A DNA stretch of 64,000 nt from Stieleria marina (GTDB taxonomy: Bacteria > Planctomycetota > Planctomycetia > Pirellulales > Pirellulaceae). Positions 26,423 through 35,576 of this stretch are shown piece after piece (the first letter of the stretch is position 1; each line of letters opens with the position of its first letter). Position numbers and translations under genes: made by a program. A model generated the notes under the pieces. The model made no database searches. It was not told where the DNA came from and saw nothing but the letters and a program-made list of their open reading frames with translations. Where the stretch lies: positions 1,612,001-1,676,000 of the forward strand of contig CP036526.1 in the NCBI GenBank assembly GCA_007741555.1, given 5' to 3'.

Positions 26423-28708
26423 CTAGTTTTGAATCGTAAATTCGGGAGCGTTCAGCATGGCCCACATCAAGTCTTCGATCGCGGATCGTCGTTCGTCACC
26501 AGCCAGGCGAATCAACTTTGCAGCGTAGTCCTGTTCTCGCTGGTTTGGCCAGCGAGAAAAAATGGACAGATACAATTCGTCGGCAACTTCTTCTGCCGTC
26601 AGCTTGCTCTTGGCCAGAGTGTCCGCTCGGCTGCCATCTTTGCGAATGCGATCGTTCAATTCTTGTGAATTCATCAAGTGAAGCGTCTGAGTGACGGACG
26701 AATCGGGTAGCCGCTCGCAAGGCGGGTCTTGGTTTTCGTTGGGTCTACCAAACGTATCCAAAAACACCGAATCGATTCGGTGAGTCCAGACTTGGTTCGC
26801 TCGTGAACCAGGCGGCATCGCATCCAAATTCTTGTTCGATCCGGTGATGTCAGCAATTGCATCCATCAGGACCTCCGCTCGCAACCTGCCTCGGTAGTGC
26901 CGTGAATAGTTCAGTCGGTCACCGGAGTTTGTTTCGTCGGGAGTTGACGAGAGCGAATAAACGTTCGAGAGCGTGATCGTTTTGATCAATTCTTTTTGAC
27001 GGTACCCGCTGTCTTGAAAGTGTTTCGCCAAAGCGTCCAGTAGTTCAGGGTTTGTCGCCGGGTTGGTGCTTCGCAAATCATCGACGGGATCGACCAATCC
27101 TCGCCCCATCAATTGAGCCCAAACTCGATTGACTTGAACTTGGGCAAAAAACTCATTTTCCGGTGACGTCATCCAATCCGCTAACGCCTCGCGGGGATCG
27201 GAGTGGTCGTCCAGGTCTGCTTTTCCAAACAACGGGCGTGGAGGTAATACTTCGCCAGTGACGGGATGTTTGACATCGCCCTTGGTGGATGTGAAAACGA
27301 TTTCTTCGCCGCCAGATATCGGTGGCGACAGGCCTTTGCCCTTGCGCCCGACGCGGCCAAAGAAGGCGGCGAATGAGTAGAAATCTGCTTGGCTGTACTT
27401 TTCAAACGGATGATGATGGCACTTGGCGCATTCCAATCGAACACCCAGGAACAGCTGGCTGATCATCGTCGCGACTTCGTCCGGCGTACGTCGGTCGCGG
27501 TAAAGCGTGGCCGGCCCGTTTTGCCAAGTGCTCCCCCGGGCGGTAATGATCTGGCGGGCAAATTCATCGTAGGACACATCGTCGCGAAACTGTTTGCGGA
27601 TCCAAGCGTCGTAGTTCAGCACCGCTTTAATGCCGACCCGGTACGGATTTGGCCGTAGTAAATCCGCCCAATGATTGGCCCAGTGATCCGTGTATTCAGG
27701 GCGATCCAGCAGTTGGTCGACGAGCAGTTCGCGTTTGTTTTCCAAGCTCGAATCCAGGAACGCTTCTGCTTCGGCGACCGTGGGGAGCCGACCGATGATA
27801 TCGGTGTAGACGCGTCGCATAAACGTCGCGTCGGCGGCTGGCTGCGAAGGTTTGACACCTAGCTTTTCTAGTTTGGCATAAATCAGTTTGTCAATGAAAT
27901 TGGCCTGAGGCAACTTGCTAAAGAACCCTTCGGGCAGCATTTCTGTCTGCGGGATGCTGACCCGCGCAACGCAAATGTGATTCATGTAGCGAGCCATCAC
28001 AGCGGTTTCGCCTGGGAGCGGCCCAGCGGTCAATCGTCCGCGGTCGTCCACACTGACGATGGCCGCGTCGTTGGACAAGTACGATGTCGACAGCGTCACA
28101 TCGCGGGAGGTTGAATCGCTGTAATAAGCGGTGACTTTCTGTGCAACACTCTGGTCTGGCTTAAGCGAGTAGATCTCTTTGCTCAGTTCAACGCGTTGAA
28201 GCGTTGGTTCGTTGGGAAGTCGCCGCGGTGCTCCTTGAGAAATCCAATTCACCAGTGTTTCGTAGTCAGGCGAATCGATTTCGATTTTGCGGCCGCCACC
28301 ATGCGGCACCTGAGCCGTGGCTTTTCGCAGCAGAAGACTTGATTCTGGTGATGCGAACGAAAGACGTCGGCTTCGTGCGTTTGTGCCCAAAGCATGAAAA
28401 TCGTAGTCGGAATCGAATCCCAACAGCGAAAGTTGAAAACCGTTTTGTCCGCGTTGTTTGCCATGGCAAGCGCCCTGGTTGCAACCTCGGGCCGTCATGA
28501 TTGGCTGGACATCCAACTCAAAACTGATGGGGGCGTAATCGCTGACCTCCCCGACGGATGCAACGTTATCGTTGGCTGGTTGTTCCGCTGCGACGCTGGC
28601 TGCGCACAGCAAAACACACAAGCAGGCAATCAGCTGGCATTGTGATGACAAGCTTGGAAGCAACGGTCTGCTTACAGCTAGCGCGCGGGAGGGGGGATAA
28701 TGTCGCAT
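26423..28708 (-). CDS. DUF1549/DUF1553 protein with Big2-like domain and a CX4CH motif
   Basis: A 761-residue exported protein with a long signal region (about 1-41). At residues 76-82 the motif CNQGACH has four residues between the cysteines instead of the two in standard c-heme sites, and no MPP-type Met ligand follows; VPHGGG may supply a His. A bacterial Ig-like (Big2) domain lies at about 185-260, DUF1549 at about 280-470 (with CAKCHHHPFEKY) and DUF1553 at about 510-755. It is the first gene of the operon with DUF1501 and PPC proteins. The protein at 1197-3656 has the ordinary CxxCH and no Big2, so this is a distinct subtype. Confidence 0.92.
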   Translation of the reverse strand: MRHYPPSRALAVSRPLLPSLSSQCQLIACLCVLLCAASVAAEQPANDNVASVGEVSDYAPISFELDVQPIMTARGCNQGACHGKQRGQNGFQLSLLGFDSDYDFHALGTNARSRRLSFASPESSLLLRKATAQVPHGGGRKIEIDSPDYETLVNWISQGAPRRLPNEPTLQRVELSKEIYSLKPDQSVAQKVTAYYSDSTSRDVTLSTSYLSNDAAIVSVDDRGRLTAGPLPGETAVMARYMNHICVARVSIPQTEMLPEGFFSKLPQANFIDKLIYAKLEKLGVKPSQPAADATFMRRVYTDIIGRLPTVAEAEAFLDSSLENKRELLVDQLLDRPEYTDHWANHWADLLRPNPYRVGIKAVLNYDAWIRKQFRDDVSYDEFARQIITARGSTWQNGPATLYRDRRTPDEVATMISQLFLGVRLECAKCHHHPFEKYSQADFYSFAAFFGRVGRKGKGLSPPISGGEEIVFTSTKGDVKHPVTGEVLPPRPLFGKADLDDHSDPREALADWMTSPENEFFAQVQVNRVWAQLMGRGLVDPVDDLRSTNPATNPELLDALAKHFQDSGYRQKELIKTITLSNVYSLSSTPDETNSGDRLNYSRHYRGRLRAEVLMDAIADITGSNKNLDAMPPGSRANQVWTHRIDSVFLDTFGRPNENQDPPCERLPDSSVTQTLHLMNSQELNDRIRKDGSRADTLAKSKLTAEEVADELYLSIFSRWPNQREQDYAAKLIRLAGDERRSAIEDLMWAMLNAPEFTIQN

Positions 28709-28948
28709 GGAGAGCCGAAAAACGCAGGTGGGACGTGGCGTTTAGGAGGGGCTATTAGCTTAGCTACTTTTTCCTGCGAACGTGCAACCGAACTCTGGCG
28801 ATCGTCTGAAGAATCTGGAGCGTTTCGCCCGGACGGAGGTTCGTGGCAGTTTAATCGCTCTAAATAATCGGTTTGACGCCAATTTGCATCCGTTTTTGGT
28901 CCTGCTCATTCGTATACGCGGGCCGGTCATCCGTTGGCTCGGGCTCGC

Positions 28949-31417
28949 TCAAACTTCATCGTTTGTTGACCCCGCAAGCGACATGATGCGTCCGGCCATC
29001 GACATCCCGCTTAAAAACGCGCCTTCAACGCGCGGGCCTCCGCACCAATCGCCGCAGGCACCGATCTGCAAATCGCGATCAAATAGGCAGCTGGTTGGTA
29101 GCGGATTTTGCGGCAACGCAAAACGCCACAGATGGGCCTGGGCGTGAACGGGCTTTGACGGCGAAAGGCCGACCGCATTCCAAAATTCATTCACCAGCAG
29201 TTCTTCGACTTCGGCCGCAGACGCGTTGATGTGTTGTTCCGTCCATTCGGCGGTCGCATGCAACGTCCAGGCACTCTGATCACCGTCGCGACCTGGCTTG
29301 GTGTTGTTCAGCGCAATCCAAGACAACGGTGAGTGCTGCACAAATGCCGCGTCGAAATCCAGTGCGGAAGTCGTATCGGTGGCCAGCATGACTGCCCAGC
29401 AACCACTCATTTTTGTCGCCTCGGCCTGATCGGCAAGGCAGGGAACGCTGGACAGCAGTTTGGCGGCTTGCCCGGCTGGCACGGCAACCACGGCCGCATC
29501 GAATTGGCCCAAGTCATCGCCGCTATCAGATGCCAGCGACCATTGCTTGCCGGATTGTTTGCCGGATCCTTTGGCGGTTTGTTTCAGGCTGGCAACTCGC
29601 GTTCGGATGTTGACGTCGATTTCTGCTGCCAGATGTTTGCCGATCGCATTCATGGTTGGTGTCGCTACAAACCGATCCGTTCCCCGTTTTTCCTCTTTCA
29701 CGTTTCCCTGTTCCAAAACGACGATGCGTCCTTGCCAAGGCTGAACGATTTCGTCTTGCACCCACGAGCGAACGTATCGTTTGAATCGTTCGTCTCTCGC
29801 CGTGAAGTACTGGGCGCCGTGATCGAAGCTCAAATTCGCGTTGACTCGCCGGGTGGCCATTCGTCCGCCCATGCCGCCGCTCTTCTCGAACACCGTGACA
29901 TCGAATCCCTGATCCATCAGCGTGCGAGCGCAAATGAGTCCCGATAATCCCGCTCCGACAACTGCGACCGTCGGCGCCGACTGAGTTTGCCTTGGGTTGA
30001 TCTTGTTTTGGTACGCACTGGGATCCAGACGACGCGCATGCTGTTGGGGCGAACGAGTTCGGACTGTTCCAAAGACCGGCTGTTCGGGCGAAAACGGACG
30101 GTCAAACTGTCCCAGGCACCAGAGGATTCCACCATACGACGCCGGGTCTCGTCCATCCAACGCATAGCGATGGTTCAAGTCGATGATTTGGGCCAACGCT
30201 TTCTTTGCGTTCGGCGTCCAGTTCAAGATCGCCTTGCCCCAGGTCATTCGTACGTTGTTATGGAGTTCGCCGTGGATCAACAATGACCGCTGGGCAGCGT
30301 CCCACAGCGCATTGCCGGAGCGACCGCGTGCTAATGTTTCCCACGAGAGTAACTCGGGGCGTTCGTCGCTTTCGTGATTCGAGAGCGTCTCGATCGCCCA
30401 ATCCGGTATCGCAGACATTCGGCCATGGTCCCGTCTGTAAAAGCAAAAGCCGTATGCAAGTTCTCGCCAGATGAGTAATTCATCCAGATACTTTTTGGCC
30501 CCGCTGGATTGTTCGGCAGCCGCTTCCCGAGCAATCCGCAGGGGAGAAACCATTCCATAGTGCAAATACGCTGACATCCGGCTAACACCATCGATCAAGG
30601 CGTCGTTGCGTTGGCGATCGTACAAAGAGAGTCCGTTGAGTTTGAATGCTTCCCAGCGTTCATAGCCAGACTTGGAACCACCGACGGTCGACGCTACCGG
30701 GCCAATCGAGTGGTCGATTTCGCACTCGGCTACTAAGTTAGCGATGTTCGTATTTTGCAGGTCGACCGGATCGAAGCGCAGATCGATTGTTTCCGGCAAA
30801 TCAAACTGCGGTGCAATCTCCTGCAACGGTTCGGTCTGAATGCGGTCGACGTAGAGTTGCTTGGTCGCGTCGCGGAATTCAAACGCCCGATCGTAGGCTT
30901 TGCCGACCAGAGACATTGGCACCACGCAGGCGCAATCGACGGCGATCACCGGGCAGTCTACTTCGCGGCAAAGCAAACGTGTCCAACGCCGCAATGGTTC
31001 GGTCGGCATGTCTTCGGTCACGACCATGGACGCGCGCTGTGCGAGCGATTTCAAATGGGGGCCGCGGTTTCCCGGGCTTTCGACGTGCAACGCGTACGCA
31101 ATCTTTCTCTCGGCCAATTGTTGCTGCACATCGCGAGCACCTTGCAGCAGAAAGCTGTGATGGCGATCTGAAGCAAAAGGATATCGCTCGGACACGCCTT
31201 GATAGACCAGTACAGGCAACTGCCATTCATTGGCTGCGTGGATTGCCACCGAGAGCGCCTGGTTGTCGCAACTGCGCACAGCGGTTCGCATCCAGTACAA
31301 AACGAATTCGCCGATGGCAGACGTTTCATTTTCGGGTGACGATCCACTGTGAACCTCGCGAACTCGTTCGGCAAGTCTCGCAGGAAGAGACGGTAGTACA
31401 TTCTTGAGGGGCGGCAT
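28949..31417 (-). CDS. Class II photolyase fused to a renalase-like FAD oxidoreductase
   Basis: An 822-residue fusion. The ATG at 31417 is chosen because longer starts (to 31618) would overlap the divergent gene and add an unlikely leader. Residues 1-465 are a class II-type DNA photolyase: MSAYLHYGMVSPLR, LDELLIWRELAYGFCFY, MTWGKAILNW and NHRYALDGRDPASYGG. Residues about 483-822 are an FAD/NAD(P)-dependent oxidoreductase of the renalase type: Rossmann VAVVGAGLSGLICA, the second glycine motif GGMGGRMATRR, and GACGDWCGGPRVEGAFLSG near the end. The first half should repair pyrimidine dimers using blue light and FAD; the second might reduce or load the flavin, which is inference. No stop or frameshift separates the halves. 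It diverges from a second photolyase-like gene. Confidence 0.88.
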   Translation of the reverse strand: MPPLKNVLPSLPARLAERVREVHSGSSPENETSAIGEFVLYWMRTAVRSCDNQALSVAIHAANEWQLPVLVYQGVSERYPFASDRHHSFLLQGARDVQQQLAERKIAYALHVESPGNRGPHLKSLAQRASMVVTEDMPTEPLRRWTRLLCREVDCPVIAVDCACVVPMSLVGKAYDRAFEFRDATKQLYVDRIQTEPLQEIAPQFDLPETIDLRFDPVDLQNTNIANLVAECEIDHSIGPVASTVGGSKSGYERWEAFKLNGLSLYDRQRNDALIDGVSRMSAYLHYGMVSPLRIAREAAAEQSSGAKKYLDELLIWRELAYGFCFYRRDHGRMSAIPDWAIETLSNHESDERPELLSWETLARGRSGNALWDAAQRSLLIHGELHNNVRMTWGKAILNWTPNAKKALAQIIDLNHRYALDGRDPASYGGILWCLGQFDRPFSPEQPVFGTVRTRSPQQHARRLDPSAYQNKINPRQTQSAPTVAVVGAGLSGLICARTLMDQGFDVTVFEKSGGMGGRMATRRVNANLSFDHGAQYFTARDERFKRYVRSWVQDEIVQPWQGRIVVLEQGNVKEEKRGTDRFVATPTMNAIGKHLAAEIDVNIRTRVASLKQTAKGSGKQSGKQWSLASDSGDDLGQFDAAVVAVPAGQAAKLLSSVPCLADQAEATKMSGCWAVMLATDTTSALDFDAAFVQHSPLSWIALNNTKPGRDGDQSAWTLHATAEWTEQHINASAAEVEELLVNEFWNAVGLSPSKPVHAQAHLWRFALPQNPLPTSCLFDRDLQIGACGDWCGGPRVEGAFLSGMSMAGRIMSLAGSTNDEV

Positions 31418-31565
31418 ATTCAGCTTGGTTGCCTGGGAAAGTGACTGGAATAAGTGATGCCTAAACCGAAACGATCGATCGGCGGTCGAATGCGAACGGG
31501 CACGGATCGCAGGGGATAGGCATGTCTCTATCATTGAGTCAGGTGGCGTGCCCTCACCTTCGATA

Positions 31566-33098
31566 ATGCAGTCCAGAAACACTGACGGATTTGGCGTGAA
31601 TTTACTGATTTTTCCCAACCAACTTTTCGCGGATCATCCTGGTCTGCAGCTCAATCCGTCGGCAGTGATATTGCTGGAAGATTCATTGTTCTTTGGTGAC
31701 AAGCGTTATCCGATGCAATTTCACAAGCAAAAGCTCTGGTTGCATCGTGCGACGATGAAAAGATATGAATCTAGTCTGAACGATCGCGGATTTGACACGG
31801 CCTACATCGACTACGACGCGCGGAAGCCTGCCTTGAAGCATCGGTTAGCGGAGACGCTTGCGGATTTAGGGAAACGCGGCGAGAAACTGTGCGTTGTGAA
31901 TCCGACCGATTTTATTCTTGAAAAACGCCTTCTCGCGAGCTGTGAAGAGCACGGAGTTGAGTGTGAATATCTGCCTCATCCAGGTTTCTTGAATACACCG
32001 GAGCAGAATCAGCAATATCGAGCTGGCAAGAAACGCTGGTTCATGGCCGATTTTTATAAGTGGCAACGCAAGCGGCTTGACGTGCTGATGGACGACGGCG
32101 AACCCTTGGGCGGGCAATGGAGTTTTGACGAAGACAATCGCAAGAAGGTGCCCAAGAAAATGCTTGCAGCGATTCCCGAGAACCTGAGCTTAAAACGAGA
32201 TGCGATTGATTTGGAAGCGGCAGAGTATGTGGGGCGTTGTTTTGCCGATAACCCTGGCCGGATCGAACAGCTGCATTACCCCAGTTCGCATGCTTCGGCT
32301 GAAAAGTGGCTTCATCACTTCTTGGCGGAGAGGTTCGATCGATTCGGTGATTTCGAGGATGCGATCGTCGAAGGAGAGTCGTGGTTGTGGCACAGTGTTT
32401 TGACGCCGGCATTGAATATCGGGCTACTGACGCCGGATCAGGTGGTCGACACCGCCGTACGTTTTGCCAAGCAGCAGAACGTGCCGATTAATTCGCTGGA
32501 AGGTTTTGTTCGTCAGATAATTGGGTGGCGCGAATTTATACGTGCAACCTACGAAGACCTTGGCGTCCCAATGCGGACGACGAACCACTGGAAGCATCAT
32601 CGCGCAATCCCGGATGGTTTTTATGACGGCACGACTGGTGTCGAGCCGATCGATGATGCCATTCGGCGGATTCTGGACACGGGGTATTGTCATCACATCG
32701 AACGACTCATGGTCTTGGGAGGGTTCATGTTCCTTTGCGAGATTGATCCGGATGATATTTACCGGTGGTTTATGGAGCTGTTTGTCGACAGCTACGACTG
32801 GGTGATGGTGCCCAATGTTTATGCCATGAGCCAGCATGCCGACGGGGGCGCGATCACAACAAAACCCTATTTTTCTGGATCATCGTATGTGCGGAAAATG
32901 AGCCATTACAAGAGAGGTCCCTGGTGTGATGTTTGGGATGGTTTGTATTGGCGTTGGATTTGGAATCATGCGGATGAATTGGCAAAGAATCCGCGCTGGG
33001 CCATGATGTGCAGCATGGCTAGGAAGATGGACGAACAGAAACGTGAAAAACATCTAGCCAATGCCGAGGCCTTCTTGTCGAAGATGGACTCTGCATGA
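31566..33098 (+). CDS. FeS-BCP-type cryptochrome/photolyase (deoxyribodipyrimidine photolyase-related)
   Basis: A 510-residue protein of the bacterial cryptochrome/(6-4) photolyase group typified by Agrobacterium PhrB. The ATG at 31566 is preferred to the GTG at 31548. Family marks are the start NLLIFPNQLF, HRATMKRYESSL, EGFVRQIIGWREFIR, GYCHHIERLMVLGGF and VPNVYAMSQHADGG. In PhrB four cysteines hold a [4Fe-4S] cluster; here C375 and perhaps C454 remain, but the CxxC pair expected after RKMS.Y is absent and that loop is shorter. It may therefore be a cluster-free member. It is divergent from the photolyase-renalase fusion with about 150 bp between starts, so a shared light or damage response is likely. 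Confidence 0.9.
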   Translation: MQSRNTDGFGVNLLIFPNQLFADHPGLQLNPSAVILLEDSLFFGDKRYPMQFHKQKLWLHRATMKRYESSLNDRGFDTAYIDYDARKPALKHRLAETLADLGKRGEKLCVVNPTDFILEKRLLASCEEHGVECEYLPHPGFLNTPEQNQQYRAGKKRWFMADFYKWQRKRLDVLMDDGEPLGGQWSFDEDNRKKVPKKMLAAIPENLSLKRDAIDLEAAEYVGRCFADNPGRIEQLHYPSSHASAEKWLHHFLAERFDRFGDFEDAIVEGESWLWHSVLTPALNIGLLTPDQVVDTAVRFAKQQNVPINSLEGFVRQIIGWREFIRATYEDLGVPMRTTNHWKHHRAIPDGFYDGTTGVEPIDDAIRRILDTGYCHHIERLMVLGGFMFLCEIDPDDIYRWFMELFVDSYDWVMVPNVYAMSQHADGGAITTKPYFSGSSYVRKMSHYKRGPWCDVWDGLYWRWIWNHADELAKNPRWAMMCSMARKMDEQKREKHLANAEAFLSKMDSA

Positions 33099-33252
33099 AC
33101 ACCGTTGGTCTCTGATCGTGAAATGGAATGTTTCACGAGACAACTTGCGGCGCAAGGGTAAATTTCGATACGTATGAAATCGGTCTGCTCTGCACAAACG
33201 GTACTTGTTCTGTCCGGTAAATGGTGTTGATAAGAATTTTCGCTCTGGCACG

Positions 33253-34200
33253 ATGCTCTACATGATGCGTTACTTTCTCTCGATTCTCAGTCTGCTCGCC
33301 TGTGCTTTTTGCGCTGCGCAAGAATCACTGCCAGGGCTGATCGAATTCTCGCCAGGTTCGCTTGTGCAGAGTGTCGATGAATCCTGCGATCGAGTTAGCG
33401 ACGAAATTGAACTTTCGCGATTCAAGAAACAGGCTTTGCAGAGTGTTTCCGTTTCGGGTGGGTTTCTCGGTGACGTCGGTGATGGGCTGCTCAGTAGCAG
33501 CAATCTGGAGTTGTCGGTCGGCACTGGCATTCCGCTAGGAAGTTTTGACAACATTGTTGGCGTGACTCCCGGATTCCGAATCGATTGGATCGATGCGGAT
33601 GCGGGAATCGATGTGCCGGACGAACTTTATCAGTTCGAGATTCAGTTTTTCTATCGGCGCCCCATCAGCAAACGATTGTCTGCCATGGCGATTGTTTCCC
33701 CTTCGATTCGCAGCGACCTGACGACTAGTGACAACGCGTTCCGTGTGTTTGCACTCGGGCTGTTGAATTGGGAATGCATCCCTGGTCGCCTAACCCTCTC
33801 CGGTGGTGTTGTCTACCTGGGGCGTGCTGATTTGCCGGTGGTGCCAGCCATTGGCGTGTTGTGGAAACCGGACCCCGATACCAAAGTCGATTTGCGGTTT
33901 CCGGTTGCGACCATTTCACGCCGGATCGCCAAAGACATCGGTCGTAGCGAGGTTTGGACGTACTTGGCAGGCGGTCTGGGCGGAAACACGTGGGCAGTTA
34001 CGCGAGCAAACTCTCGCGCGGATGAACTCTCTTTGCGAGACTTTCGATTGACAGCCGGTATCGAAAAGGTTGTCGATGGCGGTGGAGGCTGGTTTGCAGA
34101 AACTGGCTACGCTTTTGGTCGACGAATCGAATTCGAACGGGACGACACGGAACTAAAACTTGACGATGCGGTGGTACTGCAAGCGGGATGGCGATACTGA
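33253..34200 (+). CDS. Exported beta-rich protein (DUF6268-like, outer-membrane type)
   Basis: A 315-residue exported protein. The ATG at 33253 or those at 33262/33265 put the signal MRYFLSILSLLACAFCAA at the N-terminus; the longer frame from 33205 does not. The mature part alternates short strands and turns, with FQIQFFYRRPISKRL-like segments, VVYLGRADLPVVPAIGVLW and a last strand ending in aromatic residues (LQAGWRY), typical of an outer-membrane beta-barrel. It resembles planctomycete DUF6268 proteins, but I hold that name loosely. It probably resides in the outer membrane. No operon partner is evident. Confidence 0.7.
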   Translation: MLYMMRYFLSILSLLACAFCAAQESLPGLIEFSPGSLVQSVDESCDRVSDEIELSRFKKQALQSVSVSGGFLGDVGDGLLSSSNLELSVGTGIPLGSFDNIVGVTPGFRIDWIDADAGIDVPDELYQFEIQFFYRRPISKRLSAMAIVSPSIRSDLTTSDNAFRVFALGLLNWECIPGRLTLSGGVVYLGRADLPVVPAIGVLWKPDPDTKVDLRFPVATISRRIAKDIGRSEVWTYLAGGLGGNTWAVTRANSRADELSLRDFRLTAGIEKVVDGGGGWFAETGYAFGRRIEFERDDTELKLDDAVVLQAGWRY

Positions 34201-34588
34201 ATCTCGTATCGCTGCGATTTTATCGGCGTGCCATCGGCTGCGTTTGCGATGAGCACGCGTTTGGGGCGGTCCCAGGTCAGCCGTGTTGCGTCATCGATGA
34301 ACCTTTGGTCAGCCATGTGAAACTCCTGGAGGATACTGCGATGCAAACGCTTGCAGCCGCAGAACAAAGTTTGACTGCCGGTGTTGTATCGCAATGCTAC
34401 GGCTACGTGCACCACTTGAATGACCTCGACAAAGCGGCGGGCCAAACGCCAGTGTGAACATGCTACTTTCAGGCTGTCCGTCACCTTGTCAGTTGATTCG
34501 CTGGTGACTTGGGCAGGACGTTCTTGATAAAGCTGAATTGAACCACGCAGCGACTGTTTTAAGTTCTCTTGCAAGCATCTGATTTAAA
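34201..34588. other. Gene-poor stretch with ambiguous short ORFs on both strands
   Basis: A 388-bp gap before the FHA-GGDEF gene. A minus-strand frame (34107-34574, 155 codons) contains MADQRFIDDATRLTWDRPKR, which looks moderately protein-like, but its 3' third runs into the end of the exported-protein gene. A plus-strand frame (34188-34457) has Cys-rich, uneven composition. Neither has family features. It could be a decayed gene or plain spacer. Confidence 0.35.
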
Positions 34589-35536
34589 ATGAATCTGAAC
34601 TACAAAGAACCGAGCAAAATGCAATCCTATTCACCGGCCTTGGACGGAGGTACTCTTCGAGATGACGAAGGATTTACACCGACACAAGTCCCGGTCAGCA
34701 AGCGTGGTTTTTTAACTGTCATCCGCAGTCGCGCCGACATAGGTGTCCACTCGTTTTTGCAAGGAATAACAATCATTGGCCGCAGCCCGGCGTGCAGTTT
34801 CACACTTCATGATCACAAAGTTTCGGGACGTCACGCGGCAATTACGCCAACTACCAGTGGCGAATTTGTGTTAGAGGATTTGGGTTCGACCAATGGTACG
34901 AAGGTTGGTGGATTCGCGGTCGTTGGTCCGCAATCGCTCAGCGATGGTGAGAAGATCATCATGGGCGAAACCGTCATTCGCTTTTCGCTAGCCGACGAGT
35001 TTGACGTCGACTTTCACAGCGAGGTTGCCACATTGGTTGGAACTGATCCGCTGACCGGTCTGCCGTCGAAGCGTCGGTTCGATGAATCGCTTGACTTCGC
35101 GATTCAAAACGCAACGCGTAACAAGATGCCCCTGACGGTTCTGATGATGGACATGGATGGCGTAAAGCAAATCAACGACACGCACGGACACCTTTACGGG
35201 GCACACGTCATCGGCGAGACCGGAAAATCAATCTCGACCGTGCTGGGACGGTATGGTGAAGCCTGTCGATTTGGCGGCGATGAATTCAGTGCTTTTTTGC
35301 CCGGATATGACCTCGCTTCCGCCTGCACCATAGCTGAAAACATTCGTGAATCAGTGCAGACAGCAGGGTTTCAGAAAGACGGCATCGCCTTGCGCCCGAC
35401 GATCAGCATTGGCGTTGCCAGCGTCGACTTCGCAAGCCAGAACAGCGAAACTGCCAGTCTTCTTTCCTTGATCACTAAAGCAGATGAAGCGTTGTATCGT
35501 GCTAAGGCGGCCGGCAAAAACTGTGTGGCCAGATAA
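34589..35536 (+). CDS. FHA-domain diguanylate cyclase (GGDEF)
   Basis: A 315-residue protein joining a forkhead-associated domain (about 40-130; GRSPACSF, SGRHAA, GSTNGT) to a GGDEF domain (about 150-315). The active loop RFGGDEFSAF is intact, as are TDPLTGLPSKRRF and MDMDGVKQINDTHGH, so it should make cyclic di-GMP from two GTP. The inhibitory RxxD site is missing: the positions ahead of GGDEF read GRYGEACRF. Cyclase output is therefore probably set by phosphothreonine binding at the FHA domain rather than product feedback. There is no membrane segment. An ATG at 34619 is an alternative start. It is convergent with the GH13 gene. Confidence 0.93.
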   Translation: MNLNYKEPSKMQSYSPALDGGTLRDDEGFTPTQVPVSKRGFLTVIRSRADIGVHSFLQGITIIGRSPACSFTLHDHKVSGRHAAITPTTSGEFVLEDLGSTNGTKVGGFAVVGPQSLSDGEKIIMGETVIRFSLADEFDVDFHSEVATLVGTDPLTGLPSKRRFDESLDFAIQNATRNKMPLTVLMMDMDGVKQINDTHGHLYGAHVIGETGKSISTVLGRYGEACRFGGDEFSAFLPGYDLASACTIAENIRESVQTAGFQKDGIALRPTISIGVASVDFASQNSETASLLSLITKADEALYRAKAAGKNCVAR

Positions 35537-35576
35537 CGCGTGCGGCCGAGCAACTGTTACTTCCTGAATCGCGATG

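Noticed and set aside
30787-31407. Plus-strand 206-codon frame
   Set aside because: Antisense to the photolyase part of the fusion and Arg-rich.
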